Below are positions 52,756 through 61,926 of a stretch of 64,000 nucleotides of DNA, one piece after another (position 1 is the first letter of the stretch; each line of letters begins with the position of its first letter). Under the pieces are notes generated by a model. That model was not told the DNA's origin and searched no databases. It was given only the letters and a program-made list of their open reading frames with translations. The translations under genes were made by a program, and so were the position numbers. The DNA comes from an uncultured Eubacterium sp. (GTDB taxonomy: Bacteria; Bacillota; Clostridia; Lachnospirales; Lachnospiraceae): the NCBI GenBank assembly GCA_945910225.1, contig CAMDYG010000003.1:1-64000 (forward strand), given 5' to 3'.

Positions 52756-54156
52756 ATGTCAGTGATTAATACAAATAAATATTTATCATTAACAGAGAAA
52801 TCTTTCTATAAAAAGCTGGGTAAAGTTACTAAGATAGTAGGACTTACAATTGAATCTGTAGGTCCGGACGCGAGACTTAATGACCTGTGCCGTATTATTT
52901 CTTCTGATAACAGCCAGGAGTTGTATGCAGAGGTTGTTGGATTTAATGATAATAATGTTTTGCTTATGCCATTCGATGTTGTTGACGGCATTGGACCCGG
53001 ATGCATAGTGGAGAATATGGAAAAGCCTCTGTCTGTAAGTGTTGGATATGACATACTCGGACATACGCTTGATGGTCTGGGAAATCCTACTGATGGTTCA
53101 GAGCTTGCGCTTACAGAGGAATATCCGGTAGATGCAGCACCGCCTGATCCGATGGACAGAGAGATAATAAGTCAGGTTCTTCCACTTGGAGTTAAGGCTG
53201 TGGATGGACTTCTGACAGTTGGCAAGGGACAGAGAATTGGTATATTTGCCGGCAGTGGTGTTGGAAAGAGTACACTGTTAGGCATGTTTGCAAGAAATAC
53301 CAAAGCTGATATTAATGTTATTGCTCTTATAGGAGAGCGGGGACGAGAGGTAAGGGAGTTCGTTGAAAGGGATCTTGGACCAGAAGGCATGAAGAGAAGT
53401 GTGCTTGTTGTAGCAACTTCTGACAAGCCGGCGCTTATAAGAAATAAGGCAGCCAAGACTGCAACCGCCATTGCTGAGTATTTTAGGGATCAGGGTAAGG
53501 ATGTTCTTCTTATGATGGACTCTCTTACAAGATTTTCTATGGCGCAGAGGGAAATTGGACTGGCTTCTGGAGAACCTCCGGTTACCAGAGGATATCCACC
53601 AAGTGTATATAGTGAGATGCCAAAACTGCTTGAAAGAGCGGGCATGTCTGATAAAGGATCTATAACTGGTCTGTACACTGTACTTGTAGATGGTGATGAT
53701 TTTAATGAACCGATTACGGATACGGCAAGAAGTATTCTTGACGGACATATTATGCTTTCAAGAAAGCTGGGGCAGAAGAATCATTATCCTGCTATTGATG
53801 TACTGCAGAGTATATCAAGATGCATGAGCCAGATAGTTGATAAGAAGCATAAGCAGATGGCAGGAAGGCTTAAGAATGTGCTTGCTACTTATAATGAGGC
53901 GGAAGATCTGATTAATATTGGAGCATATAAGAATGGTTCTAATAAGAATATAGATTATGCAATATATAAGATAGATGCTGTTAATAAGTTTCTTATGCAG
54001 CAGACAGATGAAAAGTTTGATTTTGAAGATGAGGTTTCCCAGTTAGAGGAGCTGTTTTCTGACTACGAAGCATTTGAAAATGGAACGCTTCAGCTTACTG
54101 AAGGTGTAAGAGGACAGAGTGGTGGAAGACCACAGGTCAGACAGCAGAGACGATAG
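52756..54156 (+). CDS. fliI: flagellum-specific ATPase FliI
   Basis: A 466-residue F1-beta-like ATPase of the flagellar type III export apparatus. Walker A is 'GIFAGSGVGKSTLLGM' with K171, the catalytic glutamate region is 'IGERGREVREFVE', and Walker B is 'DVLLMMDSLTRFSMAQREIG'; the export-ATPase signature 'GEPPVTRGYPPSVYSEMPKL' is present. Ribosome site AAGGAGG. It is followed by fliJ 12 bases later. Confidence 0.96.
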   Translation: MSVINTNKYLSLTEKSFYKKLGKVTKIVGLTIESVGPDARLNDLCRIISSDNSQELYAEVVGFNDNNVLLMPFDVVDGIGPGCIVENMEKPLSVSVGYDILGHTLDGLGNPTDGSELALTEEYPVDAAPPDPMDREIISQVLPLGVKAVDGLLTVGKGQRIGIFAGSGVGKSTLLGMFARNTKADINVIALIGERGREVREFVERDLGPEGMKRSVLVVATSDKPALIRNKAAKTATAIAEYFRDQGKDVLLMMDSLTRFSMAQREIGLASGEPPVTRGYPPSVYSEMPKLLERAGMSDKGSITGLYTVLVDGDDFNEPITDTARSILDGHIMLSRKLGQKNHYPAIDVLQSISRCMSQIVDKKHKQMAGRLKNVLATYNEAEDLINIGAYKNGSNKNIDYAIYKIDAVNKFLMQQTDEKFDFEDEVSQLEELFSDYEAFENGTLQLTEGVRGQSGGRPQVRQQRR

Positions 54157-54168
54157 TGGAGGCAGATA

Positions 54169-54615
54169 ATGGCTAAATTCATATACAGTATGCAGAATGT
54201 TCTTAATATTAAGGAACGACTGGAAACTCAGGCTAAAACTGAATATGCTGAGATGAATAACAGGCTTTCAATTGAGGAAGATACGATGAGAAGGCTTGTT
54301 GGAAGGCTTAATTCGTATGAGATGCAGGCTAAGAAAGCAACTACGGATAAGCTCGATATTGCCGAAATGATACGATGTAATAATGCTATAAAGCTGTTGA
54401 AGGATCAGATGACACAGCAGGCAGTCAGAATAAGGATTGCAGAGAAAAATGTTGATGCTGCCATGCAGAAGCTTACAGAGGCTGTTCAGGACAGGAAAAT
54501 TCACGAAAAGCTGAAAGAGAAAGCATTTGAACAATTTAAATCAGAACTTAATGCACAGGAAATGAAAGAGATAGACGAAACGGTAAGTTTTAATTATAAT
54601 AACAGAGATGACTAA
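54169..54615 (+). CDS. fliJ: flagellar export protein FliJ
   Basis: A 148-residue, almost wholly helical coiled-coil protein, the central stalk of the FliI ring. It begins 'FIYSMQNVLNIKERLETQAK', the FliJ family start (F-x-Y-x-L-Q-x-V-L), and ends with long charged helices. Sequence conservation in FliJ is low, so the call also rests on position right after fliI. Confidence 0.88.
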   Translation: MAKFIYSMQNVLNIKERLETQAKTEYAEMNNRLSIEEDTMRRLVGRLNSYEMQAKKATTDKLDIAEMIRCNNAIKLLKDQMTQQAVRIRIAEKNVDAAMQKLTEAVQDRKIHEKLKEKAFEQFKSELNAQEMKEIDETVSFNYNNRDD

Positions 54616-54638
54616 TCAATGTTTGGAGAAAAACGGAT

Positions 54639-55397
54639 ATGGCTAAGAAGAAAGATGTTAATGTTGAAGATTTAGATGAAGAATCAGGAAAGGGCGGAAA
54701 GTTTGTAAGCATACTTGTCGCTGTTCTTATAATTGCTATATGGCTTGTTATATTTGCTCTTCTTATTAAGATGAATGTGGGTGGAATTGGAAGTATGTTA
54801 AGACCGTTCCTTAAGAATGTTCCGGTGGTTAATCAGATTCTGCCGGAGCCTACTGATGAAGAGGTAAGAGAGGAAACAGGATATAATTATAAGAATCTGT
54901 CGGAGGCTGTTGACCGAATTAAGGAACTGGAAGCTCAGCTTGCGCAGTACACAGATTCAGGAGATGCTTCATCACAGACTATAGCGGAGCTTAAAGCAGA
55001 GATAGCAAGGCTTAAGGTATTTGAAGAAAATGCACAGTATTATCAGGAGCTAAAAGACAAGTTTGATGAAGAAGTTGTTTATACTGATAATGCTCCTGAT
55101 ATATCTAATTATAAAACATGGTATGAAAGCATAGATCCAGAGAATGCTGCAAAGTTATATGAGCAGGTTGTTAAAGATCTTGAATATTCACAGAAAGTTA
55201 AAGACTGGGCTGAAACATATTCTAAGATGGATGCGGCTAATGCTGCTGCAATATTGGAAGAAATGACAGGAGATACAGATCTTGTATCTGATATTCTTCT
55301 GTGTATGACATCTAAGCAGAGAGCTGCTATCCTTGCAGAGATGGATCCGGTGTATGCTGCAAAACTTACTGTAATAATGTATCCGAAGAAGGGTTAA
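54639..55397 (+). CDS. ylxF: MotE/YlxF-like flagellar protein with MgtE-N-type domain
   Basis: A 252-residue protein with one membrane helix (about residues 24-44), a coiled coil (about 88-135) and a C-terminal helical domain. That domain ('YSKMDAANAAAILEEMTGDT', 'ILLCMTSKQRAAILAEMDPV') matches the MgtE N-terminal-like repeat seen in MotE and Bacillus YlxF. MotE is a chaperone-like protein needed for motor function in alphaproteobacteria; the Firmicutes role is less clear. It has the usual place between fliJ and fliK. Confidence 0.78.
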   Translation: MAKKKDVNVEDLDEESGKGGKFVSILVAVLIIAIWLVIFALLIKMNVGGIGSMLRPFLKNVPVVNQILPEPTDEEVREETGYNYKNLSEAVDRIKELEAQLAQYTDSGDASSQTIAELKAEIARLKVFEENAQYYQELKDKFDEEVVYTDNAPDISNYKTWYESIDPENAAKLYEQVVKDLEYSQKVKDWAETYSKMDAANAAAILEEMTGDTDLVSDILLCMTSKQRAAILAEMDPVYAAKLTVIMYPKKG

Positions 55398-55477
55398 GTA
55401 TGTAGGACTTCTTTCCGATATATGTATATGATTAGGTGAAGTGTAACCTGATACAACATAAGGAAAGGAGGACTAAC

Positions 55478-56845
55478 ATGGTAAGTTCAGCTATTTCAGG
55501 AACATTTTCTAATATGATTCAGGGAACATCAAGGCAGGATAACCAGACGATTACGGATGGAACTTCGGCAGTGGATTTTTCTAAGGTTATGGACAGATCT
55601 CTTGAAAAGAATAATTCTGGAGCTTCGGCAGGCAGCTTTACTGAAAAGGTAGCACCTTCGGTTAAGAAATCTGATGCAGAAGTTAATATCGGTAACCAGG
55701 ATTCATCTAAGATACAGAATTCATCCAAAACACAGAACACCGCTAAGGCTGATAGAGATACGGCAGATTCTTTGAAGAATGATATCAGTGATGGTGTTAC
55801 GAAGATAAAGGATAAGATAAAAGAAACACTTGATGTATCTGATGAAGATATTGAAAATGCAATGGAACAATTAGGATTAACAATGGTTGATCTTCTTGAT
55901 CCACAGAAACTGACAGATCTTGTTGTGATGTTAAATGGAGGCGGTGATTCACTTAGCTTTCTGACTGATGCAGATGCTTTACTTGCACTGGATACTATTC
56001 TTGATACTCAGACAGCTGTTACACAACAGCTTATGACTGATTATGATATCAGTCCTGAAGATTTTAAAGATGTTATCAACAGTGAGGCTGGTAGTTTAGT
56101 GGAGTCTATGAATTATGCAGCTGATGATGGCACTGATGATGCTGTTAAGTCTTTTGAAGATGATACTCAGCCAGAAAACCAGTATATGGATGATGAGAGT
56201 GTTAATGATGTTATAGCGTCAAAGCTTAAGGTAAAGACAGAAGGCAGTTCTTCAGATAATAAAGAAGATAATGATTCTCATGCGTTTCTTTCTAATGAAC
56301 ATTCAGATGGCATAGAACAGATTACTGCTGATATGTCACAGAGCATCCAGAAGACTTTTAGTGAAGTTGTTGGTGATGTAAGTAATGTTAATCAGGCTGA
56401 TATTGTCAGACAGGTTGTGGAACAGATAAAGCTGACAACTGGACAGCAGATGCAGAGCATAGAGGTAATGCTTAATCCAGAGAACCTTGGAAAGGTACAT
56501 GTCACAGTTACAGCAAGAGAAGGCGTTGTTACGGCACAGCTTACAGCCCAGAATGAACAGGTTAAGGCTGCGCTTGAGAACCAGATGACAGCTTTGAAAG
56601 AACATTTTAACAATCAGGGCATCAAGGTTGAGGCGGTTGAGATAACTATTGAAAGTCATGGGTTTGAGGCAGAACAGAACCTTGAGGGAAATGATTCTAA
56701 TCAGGCAGGACAGGAACGGAAAACCTCGAGAAAGCTTGATTTAAGCAGTCTGGAAGGGCTGGAAGAATCTGAGATGACAGATCAGGAAATCAGGGCAAGG
56801 GATGCTATTGTTAATGGTGACAGCAGTGTTGAGTATTCAGCATAA
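55478..56845 (+). CDS. fliK: flagellar hook-length control protein FliK
   Basis: A 455-residue secreted ruler protein. The long N-terminal part is low-complexity and rich in Ser, Asp and Asn; the C-terminal ~110 residues are the switch domain, with 'EVMLNPENLGKVHVTVTARE' near residue 330 and 'LKEHFNNQGIKVEAVEITIE'. The frame opens at 55436, but GGAAAGGAGG right before ATG 55478 fixes the start. fliK is followed by flgD, its usual partner in hook assembly. Confidence 0.9.
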   Translation: MVSSAISGTFSNMIQGTSRQDNQTITDGTSAVDFSKVMDRSLEKNNSGASAGSFTEKVAPSVKKSDAEVNIGNQDSSKIQNSSKTQNTAKADRDTADSLKNDISDGVTKIKDKIKETLDVSDEDIENAMEQLGLTMVDLLDPQKLTDLVVMLNGGGDSLSFLTDADALLALDTILDTQTAVTQQLMTDYDISPEDFKDVINSEAGSLVESMNYAADDGTDDAVKSFEDDTQPENQYMDDESVNDVIASKLKVKTEGSSSDNKEDNDSHAFLSNEHSDGIEQITADMSQSIQKTFSEVVGDVSNVNQADIVRQVVEQIKLTTGQQMQSIEVMLNPENLGKVHVTVTAREGVVTAQLTAQNEQVKAALENQMTALKEHFNNQGIKVEAVEITIESHGFEAEQNLEGNDSNQAGQERKTSRKLDLSSLEGLEESEMTDQEIRARDAIVNGDSSVEYSA

Positions 56846-56886
56846 TGTTATGAGCATTAATTATTATCAGGAGAAAGGAGAAAAAC

Positions 56887-57447
56887 ATGGCAAGTACTAT
56901 TGGAGCATGGTCCTACGTAAAGTCAGATGGTTCATTATCGACAAAGGATGATGTTAATGCAAGTGTAAGCTCTACGGGAAAGAATACTAATACATCAAGT
57001 AGCAAGACAACTCTTGATGTTGATCAGTTCCTGCAGCTTATGGTAGCTGAGATGCAGAACCAGGATCCGCTTGAACCGACTGATAATACAGATTATATGG
57101 CACAGTTAGCTACATTTACGCAGGTAGAAGCGACTAAAGAGATGAACACTAATACTCTTCAGGGCATGGCTTCTGATCTTGTAGGTAAGCAGGTTATAAT
57201 GATTACTAATCAGAATAGTGACGGATTTATTGGTGGAACTGTCGATTACTGGGAAAATATTAATGGAACTGTATATCTTGGAATTGGTGGCAAGCTGTAT
57301 GATATTGCGGATCTGGATACTGTTATGGATAAGTCATATTTCGATAAATGGAATAAGACTGATTCATCAACATCAACAGATGCATCTGGCAAGACAGATG
57401 AAAAAAATGGCACTGAATCAAAGGATGATACAAAAACTGAGGAGTAA
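56887..57447 (+). CDS. flgD: flagellar hook assembly (hook capping) protein FlgD
   Basis: A 186-residue scaffold that caps the growing hook. The family motif 'FLQLMVAEMQNQDPLEPTDN' starts near residue 44, followed by 'AQLATFTQVEATKEMN' and a short C-terminal beta domain. The last 30 residues are a Ser/Thr/Asp/Lys-rich tail. Ribosome site GAAAGGAG. Followed 6 bases later by the TIGR02530 gene. Confidence 0.93.
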   Translation: MASTIGAWSYVKSDGSLSTKDDVNASVSSTGKNTNTSSSKTTLDVDQFLQLMVAEMQNQDPLEPTDNTDYMAQLATFTQVEATKEMNTNTLQGMASDLVGKQVIMITNQNSDGFIGGTVDYWENINGTVYLGIGGKLYDIADLDTVMDKSYFDKWNKTDSSTSTDASGKTDEKNGTESKDDTKTEE

Positions 57448-57453
57448 GCTGTT

Positions 57454-57888
57454 ATGATGAATAATATGATTAATGGAAACATTACTTCTATTGAACAGAT
57501 GACAGATATTATTGACAGAAATAATTCTAAAAATAATGTCCAAAAGACTTATGATGGAAAAACTTTTGCCGATATATATAATCAGAAGCGTTCGATTGAA
57601 GAGGTTATTTCCGACAGCAATATTAAAACATCCACAGGATTGAAGTTTTCTAAGCATGCTGGACAGCGGCTTGATGAAAGGGATATCCAGTTATCAGATG
57701 AACAGATGATGAGGCTTGAGGAAGGAACCGAAAAAGCAATATTGAAAGGAATCAAGGAATCTCTCGTTATAGTTGATGATCTTTCTTTTATAGTTAATAC
57801 AAAGAACAGAACAGTCATTACAGCGATGGATCAGAATAACAATGAAGACAATATCTACACAAATATTGATGGAGCGGTAATTATATAG
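57454..57888 (+). CDS. flagellar operon protein, TIGR02530 family
   Basis: A 144-residue protein of the 'flg_new' (TIGR02530) family, found in Firmicutes flagellar operons between flgD and flgE; its function is unknown. The conserved core is 'KFSKHAGQRLDERDIQLSDE' (about residue 68), then 'IKESLVIVDDLSFIVNTKNR' and 'TVITAMD'. The first 55 residues are variable and Asn-rich. It probably assists hook assembly, inferred from position only. It is followed by an unusual 108-base gap before flgE. Confidence 0.85.
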   Translation: MMNNMINGNITSIEQMTDIIDRNNSKNNVQKTYDGKTFADIYNQKRSIEEVISDSNIKTSTGLKFSKHAGQRLDERDIQLSDEQMMRLEEGTEKAILKGIKESLVIVDDLSFIVNTKNRTVITAMDQNNNEDNIYTNIDGAVII

Positions 57889-57996
57889 CTGGACCGAAAG
57901 GAAGCAATTGGTTCCTGACTGACTGAAGGAACCGGGCTCGTCAATATGGTGTCATCAGGATATTTGACTTATAATTATTAACGGAGGAATAATATT
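57889..57996 (+). other. structured-looking leader upstream of flgE
   Basis: The only sizeable gap in the flgB-flgE run. GGTTCCT (7 bases) can pair with AGGAACC across a 10-base loop that holds a TGAC tandem repeat, or with the upstream GGAAGC across AATT, so two hairpins exclude each other. Several GGA trinucleotides follow, one near the flgE ribosome site (ACGGAGGA). No promoter or T-run is obvious. Confidence 0.45.
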
Positions 57997-59328
57997 ATGA
58001 TGAGATCAATGTACTCTGCTGTGTCAGGACTTAAGACACATCAGACAAGAATGGACGTTATTGGTAACAATATCGCCAATGTTAATACTGTGGCCTATAA
58101 GTCACAGTCAATGACTTTTACAGAAGTATTTTATCAGACAACACAGACTGCATCAGGCCCTAATGCCGAGACAGGCAAGGGTGGTACTAACGCAATGCAG
58201 ATTGGTCTTGGTTCATCTGTTGGATCAATATCTACAGCAGTATCTACTGAAGGTGCTGCAGAGAGAACAGATAATCCATATGACCTTAAAATTTCAGGAG
58301 ATGCATTCTTTATTGTAAGTAATGCTGGTAATACATATTTTACAAGAGCTGGTAATTTCAAGGTTGATGAATCAGGAGCTCTTGTAACATCAGGCGGTGC
58401 CAATGTTATGGGATGGCAGGTTGATGAGAACGGAAAGACTGTTAAGGATGTAGTTTCAAAGCTTTATATAAACAGTCCTGAATTTACTTATACATCACCT
58501 GAAAGAACATCAGCAGTTAATTTTACTGGTAATATTAATGCAGGCTCTAAGGATACTATTACTACAACGCTTGAATTTTATGACAGTGTTGGTAATTCAT
58601 ATCAGGCAACAGTTAATATTAAATATGCAGGTGTTCAGGGAGATAATACCCAGTATACAATGGAACCGGTTTCTGTATCAAAGAATGGAAATCCTACAGA
58701 CCTCACATTTACTGTGTCAGGACCATTATCTTTTAATACGCTTACAGGTCTTGCAGACCAGTCTAATGCGGAGATTAAACTTACATTTTCTAATGATGCA
58801 ACATTATCACAGACAAAGGAAAATGTTGATCTTAGAACTATTGGAGAAAGTGAGACAAGCCCTGTTCTGACTCTTGATGCTTCTGGAATTACTATGTTTG
58901 CTGACAAGACATCTATTAAAGGCGACAGGGGTATTGGAACAGATAAAGCTGGCGCAGGTAAGGCTGTCGGTAAGATGACATCTGTTGGTATTGATAATTC
59001 TGGTTATATTGTTGCAAGTTATAGTAATGGTGATACAAGAAATATAGGACAGATAGCTGTAACAACATTTTCTAATCCGGAAGGTCTTGAGAAAGTCGGA
59101 GATAATCTGTATTCGGCAACTCTTAACTCAGGAACTTTTGATGGAATTGGAGAAGATATTTCAACAACAGATGGTTCTATTTCATCTGGAGTGCTTGAAA
59201 TGTCTAATGTTGATCTTTCATCAGAATTTACTAATATGATAACTACACAGAGAGGTTATCAGGCTAATTCAAGAATTATAACTGTTTCGGATACTCTTCT
59301 TGAGGAACTTATTAATCTTAAGAGATAA
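57997..59328 (+). CDS. flgE: flagellar hook protein FlgE
   Basis: A 443-residue hook subunit. It starts 'MMRSMYSAVSGLKTHQTRMD' with 'VIGNNIANVNTVAYKSQSMT', the common axial-protein N-terminus, and ends with the family C-terminal helix 'NMITTQRGYQANSRIITVSD'. The middle holds the hook beta domains (about residues 100-370). Two ATGs in a row are possible; the first is given after GGAGGAATAATATT. It follows the leader gap and is followed by a terminator. Confidence 0.95.
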   Translation: MMRSMYSAVSGLKTHQTRMDVIGNNIANVNTVAYKSQSMTFTEVFYQTTQTASGPNAETGKGGTNAMQIGLGSSVGSISTAVSTEGAAERTDNPYDLKISGDAFFIVSNAGNTYFTRAGNFKVDESGALVTSGGANVMGWQVDENGKTVKDVVSKLYINSPEFTYTSPERTSAVNFTGNINAGSKDTITTTLEFYDSVGNSYQATVNIKYAGVQGDNTQYTMEPVSVSKNGNPTDLTFTVSGPLSFNTLTGLADQSNAEIKLTFSNDATLSQTKENVDLRTIGESETSPVLTLDASGITMFADKTSIKGDRGIGTDKAGAGKAVGKMTSVGIDNSGYIVASYSNGDTRNIGQIAVTTFSNPEGLEKVGDNLYSATLNSGTFDGIGEDISTTDGSISSGVLEMSNVDLSSEFTNMITTQRGYQANSRIITVSDTLLEELINLKR

Positions 59329-59343
59329 TGTCTGAATCGATAA

Positions 59344-59386
59344 AGCGCCTCGGAATGATGAATTTCGGGGCGTTATTGTATTTTTT
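59344..59386 (+). terminator. terminator after flgE
   Basis: An 11-bp stem (59346-59356 with 59362-59372, with G-T pairs) and a delayed T-run (TTATTGTATTTTTT). It may be partial, with a new promoter just downstream. Confidence 0.65.
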
Positions 59387-59407
59387 AATAAGTAGTTGTT
59401 GCAATAA

Positions 59408-59436
59408 TTGTTTATAAGTGTTTTAATATATATAGT
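59408..59436 (+). promoter_or_regulatory. promoter for flbD-motA-motB
   Basis: TTGTTT (59408-59413), 17-base spacer, TATAGT (59431-59436), 47 bases before flbD, after the flgE terminator. Confidence 0.55.
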
Positions 59437-59482
59437 TGATTTTAATGGGGGTACTATACCTTATCTAGTATCAGGAGGTCTT

Positions 59483-59695
59483 ATGATTGATGTTACAAGG
59501 CTTAACGGAAAGCATTTTGTGCTTAATGCAGAATTGATTGAGGTTATGGAGGAAACACCTGATACAGTAATCACTCTGACTACTGGACACAAGTATCTTG
59601 TTAAGGAAAGCGTTGATGAGGTGCTTGAGAAGGTCTATACATACAAGAATAGGATTATTAATGGTCCTGTTAATGAATCACAGGATTCACTTTGA
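59483..59695 (+). CDS. flbD: flagellar protein FlbD (YlzI family)
   Basis: A 70-residue protein of the FlbD/YlzI family, found near motA in many Firmicutes; function unknown. The whole family pattern is present: 'MIDVTRLNGKHFVLNAELIE' and 'DTVITLTTGHKYLVKESVDE'. The frame opens at 59408 inside the promoter, but AGGAGGTC before ATG 59483 fixes the start. motA follows 58 bases later. Confidence 0.9.
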   Translation: MIDVTRLNGKHFVLNAELIEVMEETPDTVITLTTGHKYLVKESVDEVLEKVYTYKNRIINGPVNESQDSL

Positions 59696-59753
59696 TCAGG
59701 AAAAGTAATTATTTTTATTATAGAAGAACATAAGATTTTGGAAGGGGCAACAT

Positions 59754-60557
59754 ATGGATTTAGCAACAATTTTAGGATTGGTAATAGGATTTGCCATGGT
59801 AGTGCTTGGTATTATTACTAGTACTGCGAATCCGACAGTGGCAGGAATTATAGATGCGTTCGTTGATATTCCGTCTATAGCCGTCACGATTGGTGGTTCT
59901 ATAGCGGGATTGCTTGCATCATATACATTTAAGACATTCCTTGGACACCTTAAGGGATTCAGCATTGCAATGAAAGATCCTAAGCTTGATAACGGGGCTG
60001 TTATTGCTAAGATTATTGAATTATCTAATACAGCCAGAAAAGAAGGCCTTCTTGCACTTGAGGATATAGCTCAGGGGCTTGATGATGAATTTATGAAAAA
60101 GGGAATTCTTCTTATTGTTGATGGTACAGAGCCTGAACTTGTAAGAGGTATTCTTGAGACAGAACTTGTTAATCTTGATACGAGACATAAGAGTACTATT
60201 GGATTCTTTGATAACTGGGCAGCACTTGCTCCTGCATGGGGAATGATCGGTACTCTGCTTGGTCTTGTTAATATGTTAAAGAATCTTTCTGATTCTGCGG
60301 CAATCGGACCTAATATGGCGGTTGCTCTTCTTACAACTTTATATGGATCACTTATAGCTAACTGGATCTGTGTTCCTATTTCTAACAAGCTGAAGCTTCA
60401 GAATAATGATGAATATCAGCTTAAGGAAATAGTAATTGAAGGACTGCTTTCTATTCAGGCGGGAGAGAATCCAAGAGTTATTGAAGAAAAGCTTAAGTCA
60501 TTTCTTGCTCCTTCAGCAAGAACTTCTTTATCTGATAATGGAGGAGGTGAAGGCTGA
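59754..60557 (+). CDS. motA: flagellar motor stator protein MotA
   Basis: A 267-residue stator subunit that with MotB conducts ions to drive rotation. It has four membrane helices: near residues 3-20, 34-52, 150-170 and 183-205. The cytoplasmic loop carries charged residues ('NTARKEGLLALEDIAQGLDD' near 85). The pore motif 'WAALAPAWGMIGTLLGLV' and 'VALLTTLYGSLIANW' are present. It starts after GGAAGGGG. The stop overlaps the motB start by one base (TGATG). H+ or Na+ use cannot be decided from this alone. Confidence 0.95.
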   Translation: MDLATILGLVIGFAMVVLGIITSTANPTVAGIIDAFVDIPSIAVTIGGSIAGLLASYTFKTFLGHLKGFSIAMKDPKLDNGAVIAKIIELSNTARKEGLLALEDIAQGLDDEFMKKGILLIVDGTEPELVRGILETELVNLDTRHKSTIGFFDNWAALAPAWGMIGTLLGLVNMLKNLSDSAAIGPNMAVALLTTLYGSLIANWICVPISNKLKLQNNDEYQLKEIVIEGLLSIQAGENPRVIEEKLKSFLAPSARTSLSDNGGGEG

Positions 60558-61357
60558 TGGCAAAGCAGAGAACAGAGGATGCACCACCAGCGGCCCTCTG
60601 GAAAGATACGTTTTCAGATCTTATGAATCTGCTCTTATGTTTCTTCGTTCTTATGTTTGCTATGTCAACTGTTGATTCGGAAAAGTTTGAGGAGATAGCA
60701 GCTTCTCTTTCATCAAGCTTTAGTGTACTTCCTTCAGGAGGTTCAGCTTTATCGAAAGAAGGAATTCTTGTCAGCAGTGGAGCTAGCCAGCTTAATGACC
60801 TTAGTACATATTATAACAATATGGGACTTAATACTGATGGAGATATGTCACAGGAAGTACAGTCTGCTTATGAAGAAGTAGAGCAGGAAGGACTTGAACA
60901 GTCTGAGAGTATGGCAGAGAATATCCAGAAGAATCTTAGCCAGACAGGAGCTGCTGATCAGGTAGAGGTAACTGCGTATAGCAAGTATGTTATGCTTAAT
61001 GTAAGCGGAGGTATCCTGTTTGATTCGGGAAAGGCTGAGCTTACTCCTGAAGCTAGAACTTTACTGGATAAGGTGGGCGATTCCATATACGAATATGATG
61101 ATAATATTATTACAATAGAAGGTCACACAGATAATGTTCCGATTAAGACAGCACAGTATCCTAATAATATGATGCTTTCTTTATACAGAGCATACAGTGT
61201 TTTTGATTTCTTTGTATCAGAAAAGGGATTTTCAGACCAGAGTATGACTTCTTCAGGAAGAGGTGATGCAGTTCCGATTGCAACTAATGATACTCCGGAA
61301 GGCAGAGCCCAGAACAGAAGAGTTGAGATAAAGATATACAATGCTATTAACAGCTGA
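60557..61357 (+). CDS. motB: flagellar motor stator protein MotB
   Basis: A 266-residue stator subunit that anchors to peptidoglycan. One membrane helix (about residues 22-42) holds the essential ion-binding aspartate D21 in 'TFSDLMNLLLCFFVLMFAMS'. The C-terminal OmpA domain shows 'ILFDSGKAELTPEARTLLDK' near 155, 'IEGHTDNVPIK' near 191 and 'GRAQNRRVEI' near the end. The start overlaps motA, so translation is coupled. The plug region follows the helix. Confidence 0.95.
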   Translation: MAKQRTEDAPPAALWKDTFSDLMNLLLCFFVLMFAMSTVDSEKFEEIAASLSSSFSVLPSGGSALSKEGILVSSGASQLNDLSTYYNNMGLNTDGDMSQEVQSAYEEVEQEGLEQSESMAENIQKNLSQTGAADQVEVTAYSKYVMLNVSGGILFDSGKAELTPEARTLLDKVGDSIYEYDDNIITIEGHTDNVPIKTAQYPNNMMLSLYRAYSVFDFFVSEKGFSDQSMTSSGRGDAVPIATNDTPEGRAQNRRVEIKIYNAINS

Positions 61358-61371
61358 CAGGAGGATTATTC

Positions 61372-61893
61372 ATGAAGAAGAGTATGATAAATGTAATAAC
61401 ACTTGCACTTGTACTTATTAATCTTGTACTTACAGTGCTTCTTACATTTTCATTGGTTTCAACTAATAAGAAGACTAATTCCCTTATAACCAAGGTTGCA
61501 GAGATAATTGATCTAGATGTTGGAGGAGGAACTACAGGAAGTTCATCTAAGGGAAACGGAAGTATTGAAGATATTAAATATGTTGACGTTAAGAATAATG
61601 ATGATACAGATATAATTGTTTCTTTTGTTGATGGAGGTAAGACAAGGTATGCTGTTCTTACTGTTTCAATTGGACTTGATTCTAAGGCTAAGGATTACAG
61701 TACAGTATCAACATCAATTGATAATGGAATGAAGGTTATTGTTAATAAGATTACTAATGAGGCTTCTAAGTATACTTATAGCACAATAAGTAACAACAAA
61801 ACTACTATGGAAGCTGATCTTCTAAAAGAGTTCCAGGAACTTTTTAAAACAGAAACTATTGAGTCTGTACTTGTTAATATGGTTATTCAGTAA
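61372..61893 (+). CDS. fliL: flagellar basal-body-associated protein FliL
   Basis: A 173-residue protein with one N-terminal membrane helix (about residues 8-28) and an extracellular domain that forms a ring around the stator. The segment 'FVDGGKTRYAVLTVSIGLDS' and 'LLKEFQELFKTETIESVLVN' near the end match FliL in type, though overall identity in this family is low. Ser/Gly-rich linker near residue 57. Its place between motB and fliM is characteristic. Ribosome site AGGAGG. Confidence 0.88.
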   Translation: MKKSMINVITLALVLINLVLTVLLTFSLVSTNKKTNSLITKVAEIIDLDVGGGTTGSSSKGNGSIEDIKYVDVKNNDDTDIIVSFVDGGKTRYAVLTVSIGLDSKAKDYSTVSTSIDNGMKVIVNKITNEASKYTYSTISNNKTTMEADLLKEFQELFKTETIESVLVNMVIQ

Positions 61894-61926
61894 TTGATAT
61901 AGAATACAGGTAAGGAGGTGAGGAAG

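Noticed and set aside
54639-55397. FliL call for the gene after fliJ
   Set aside because: It has a coiled coil and an MgtE-N-type domain; the real fliL lies after motB.
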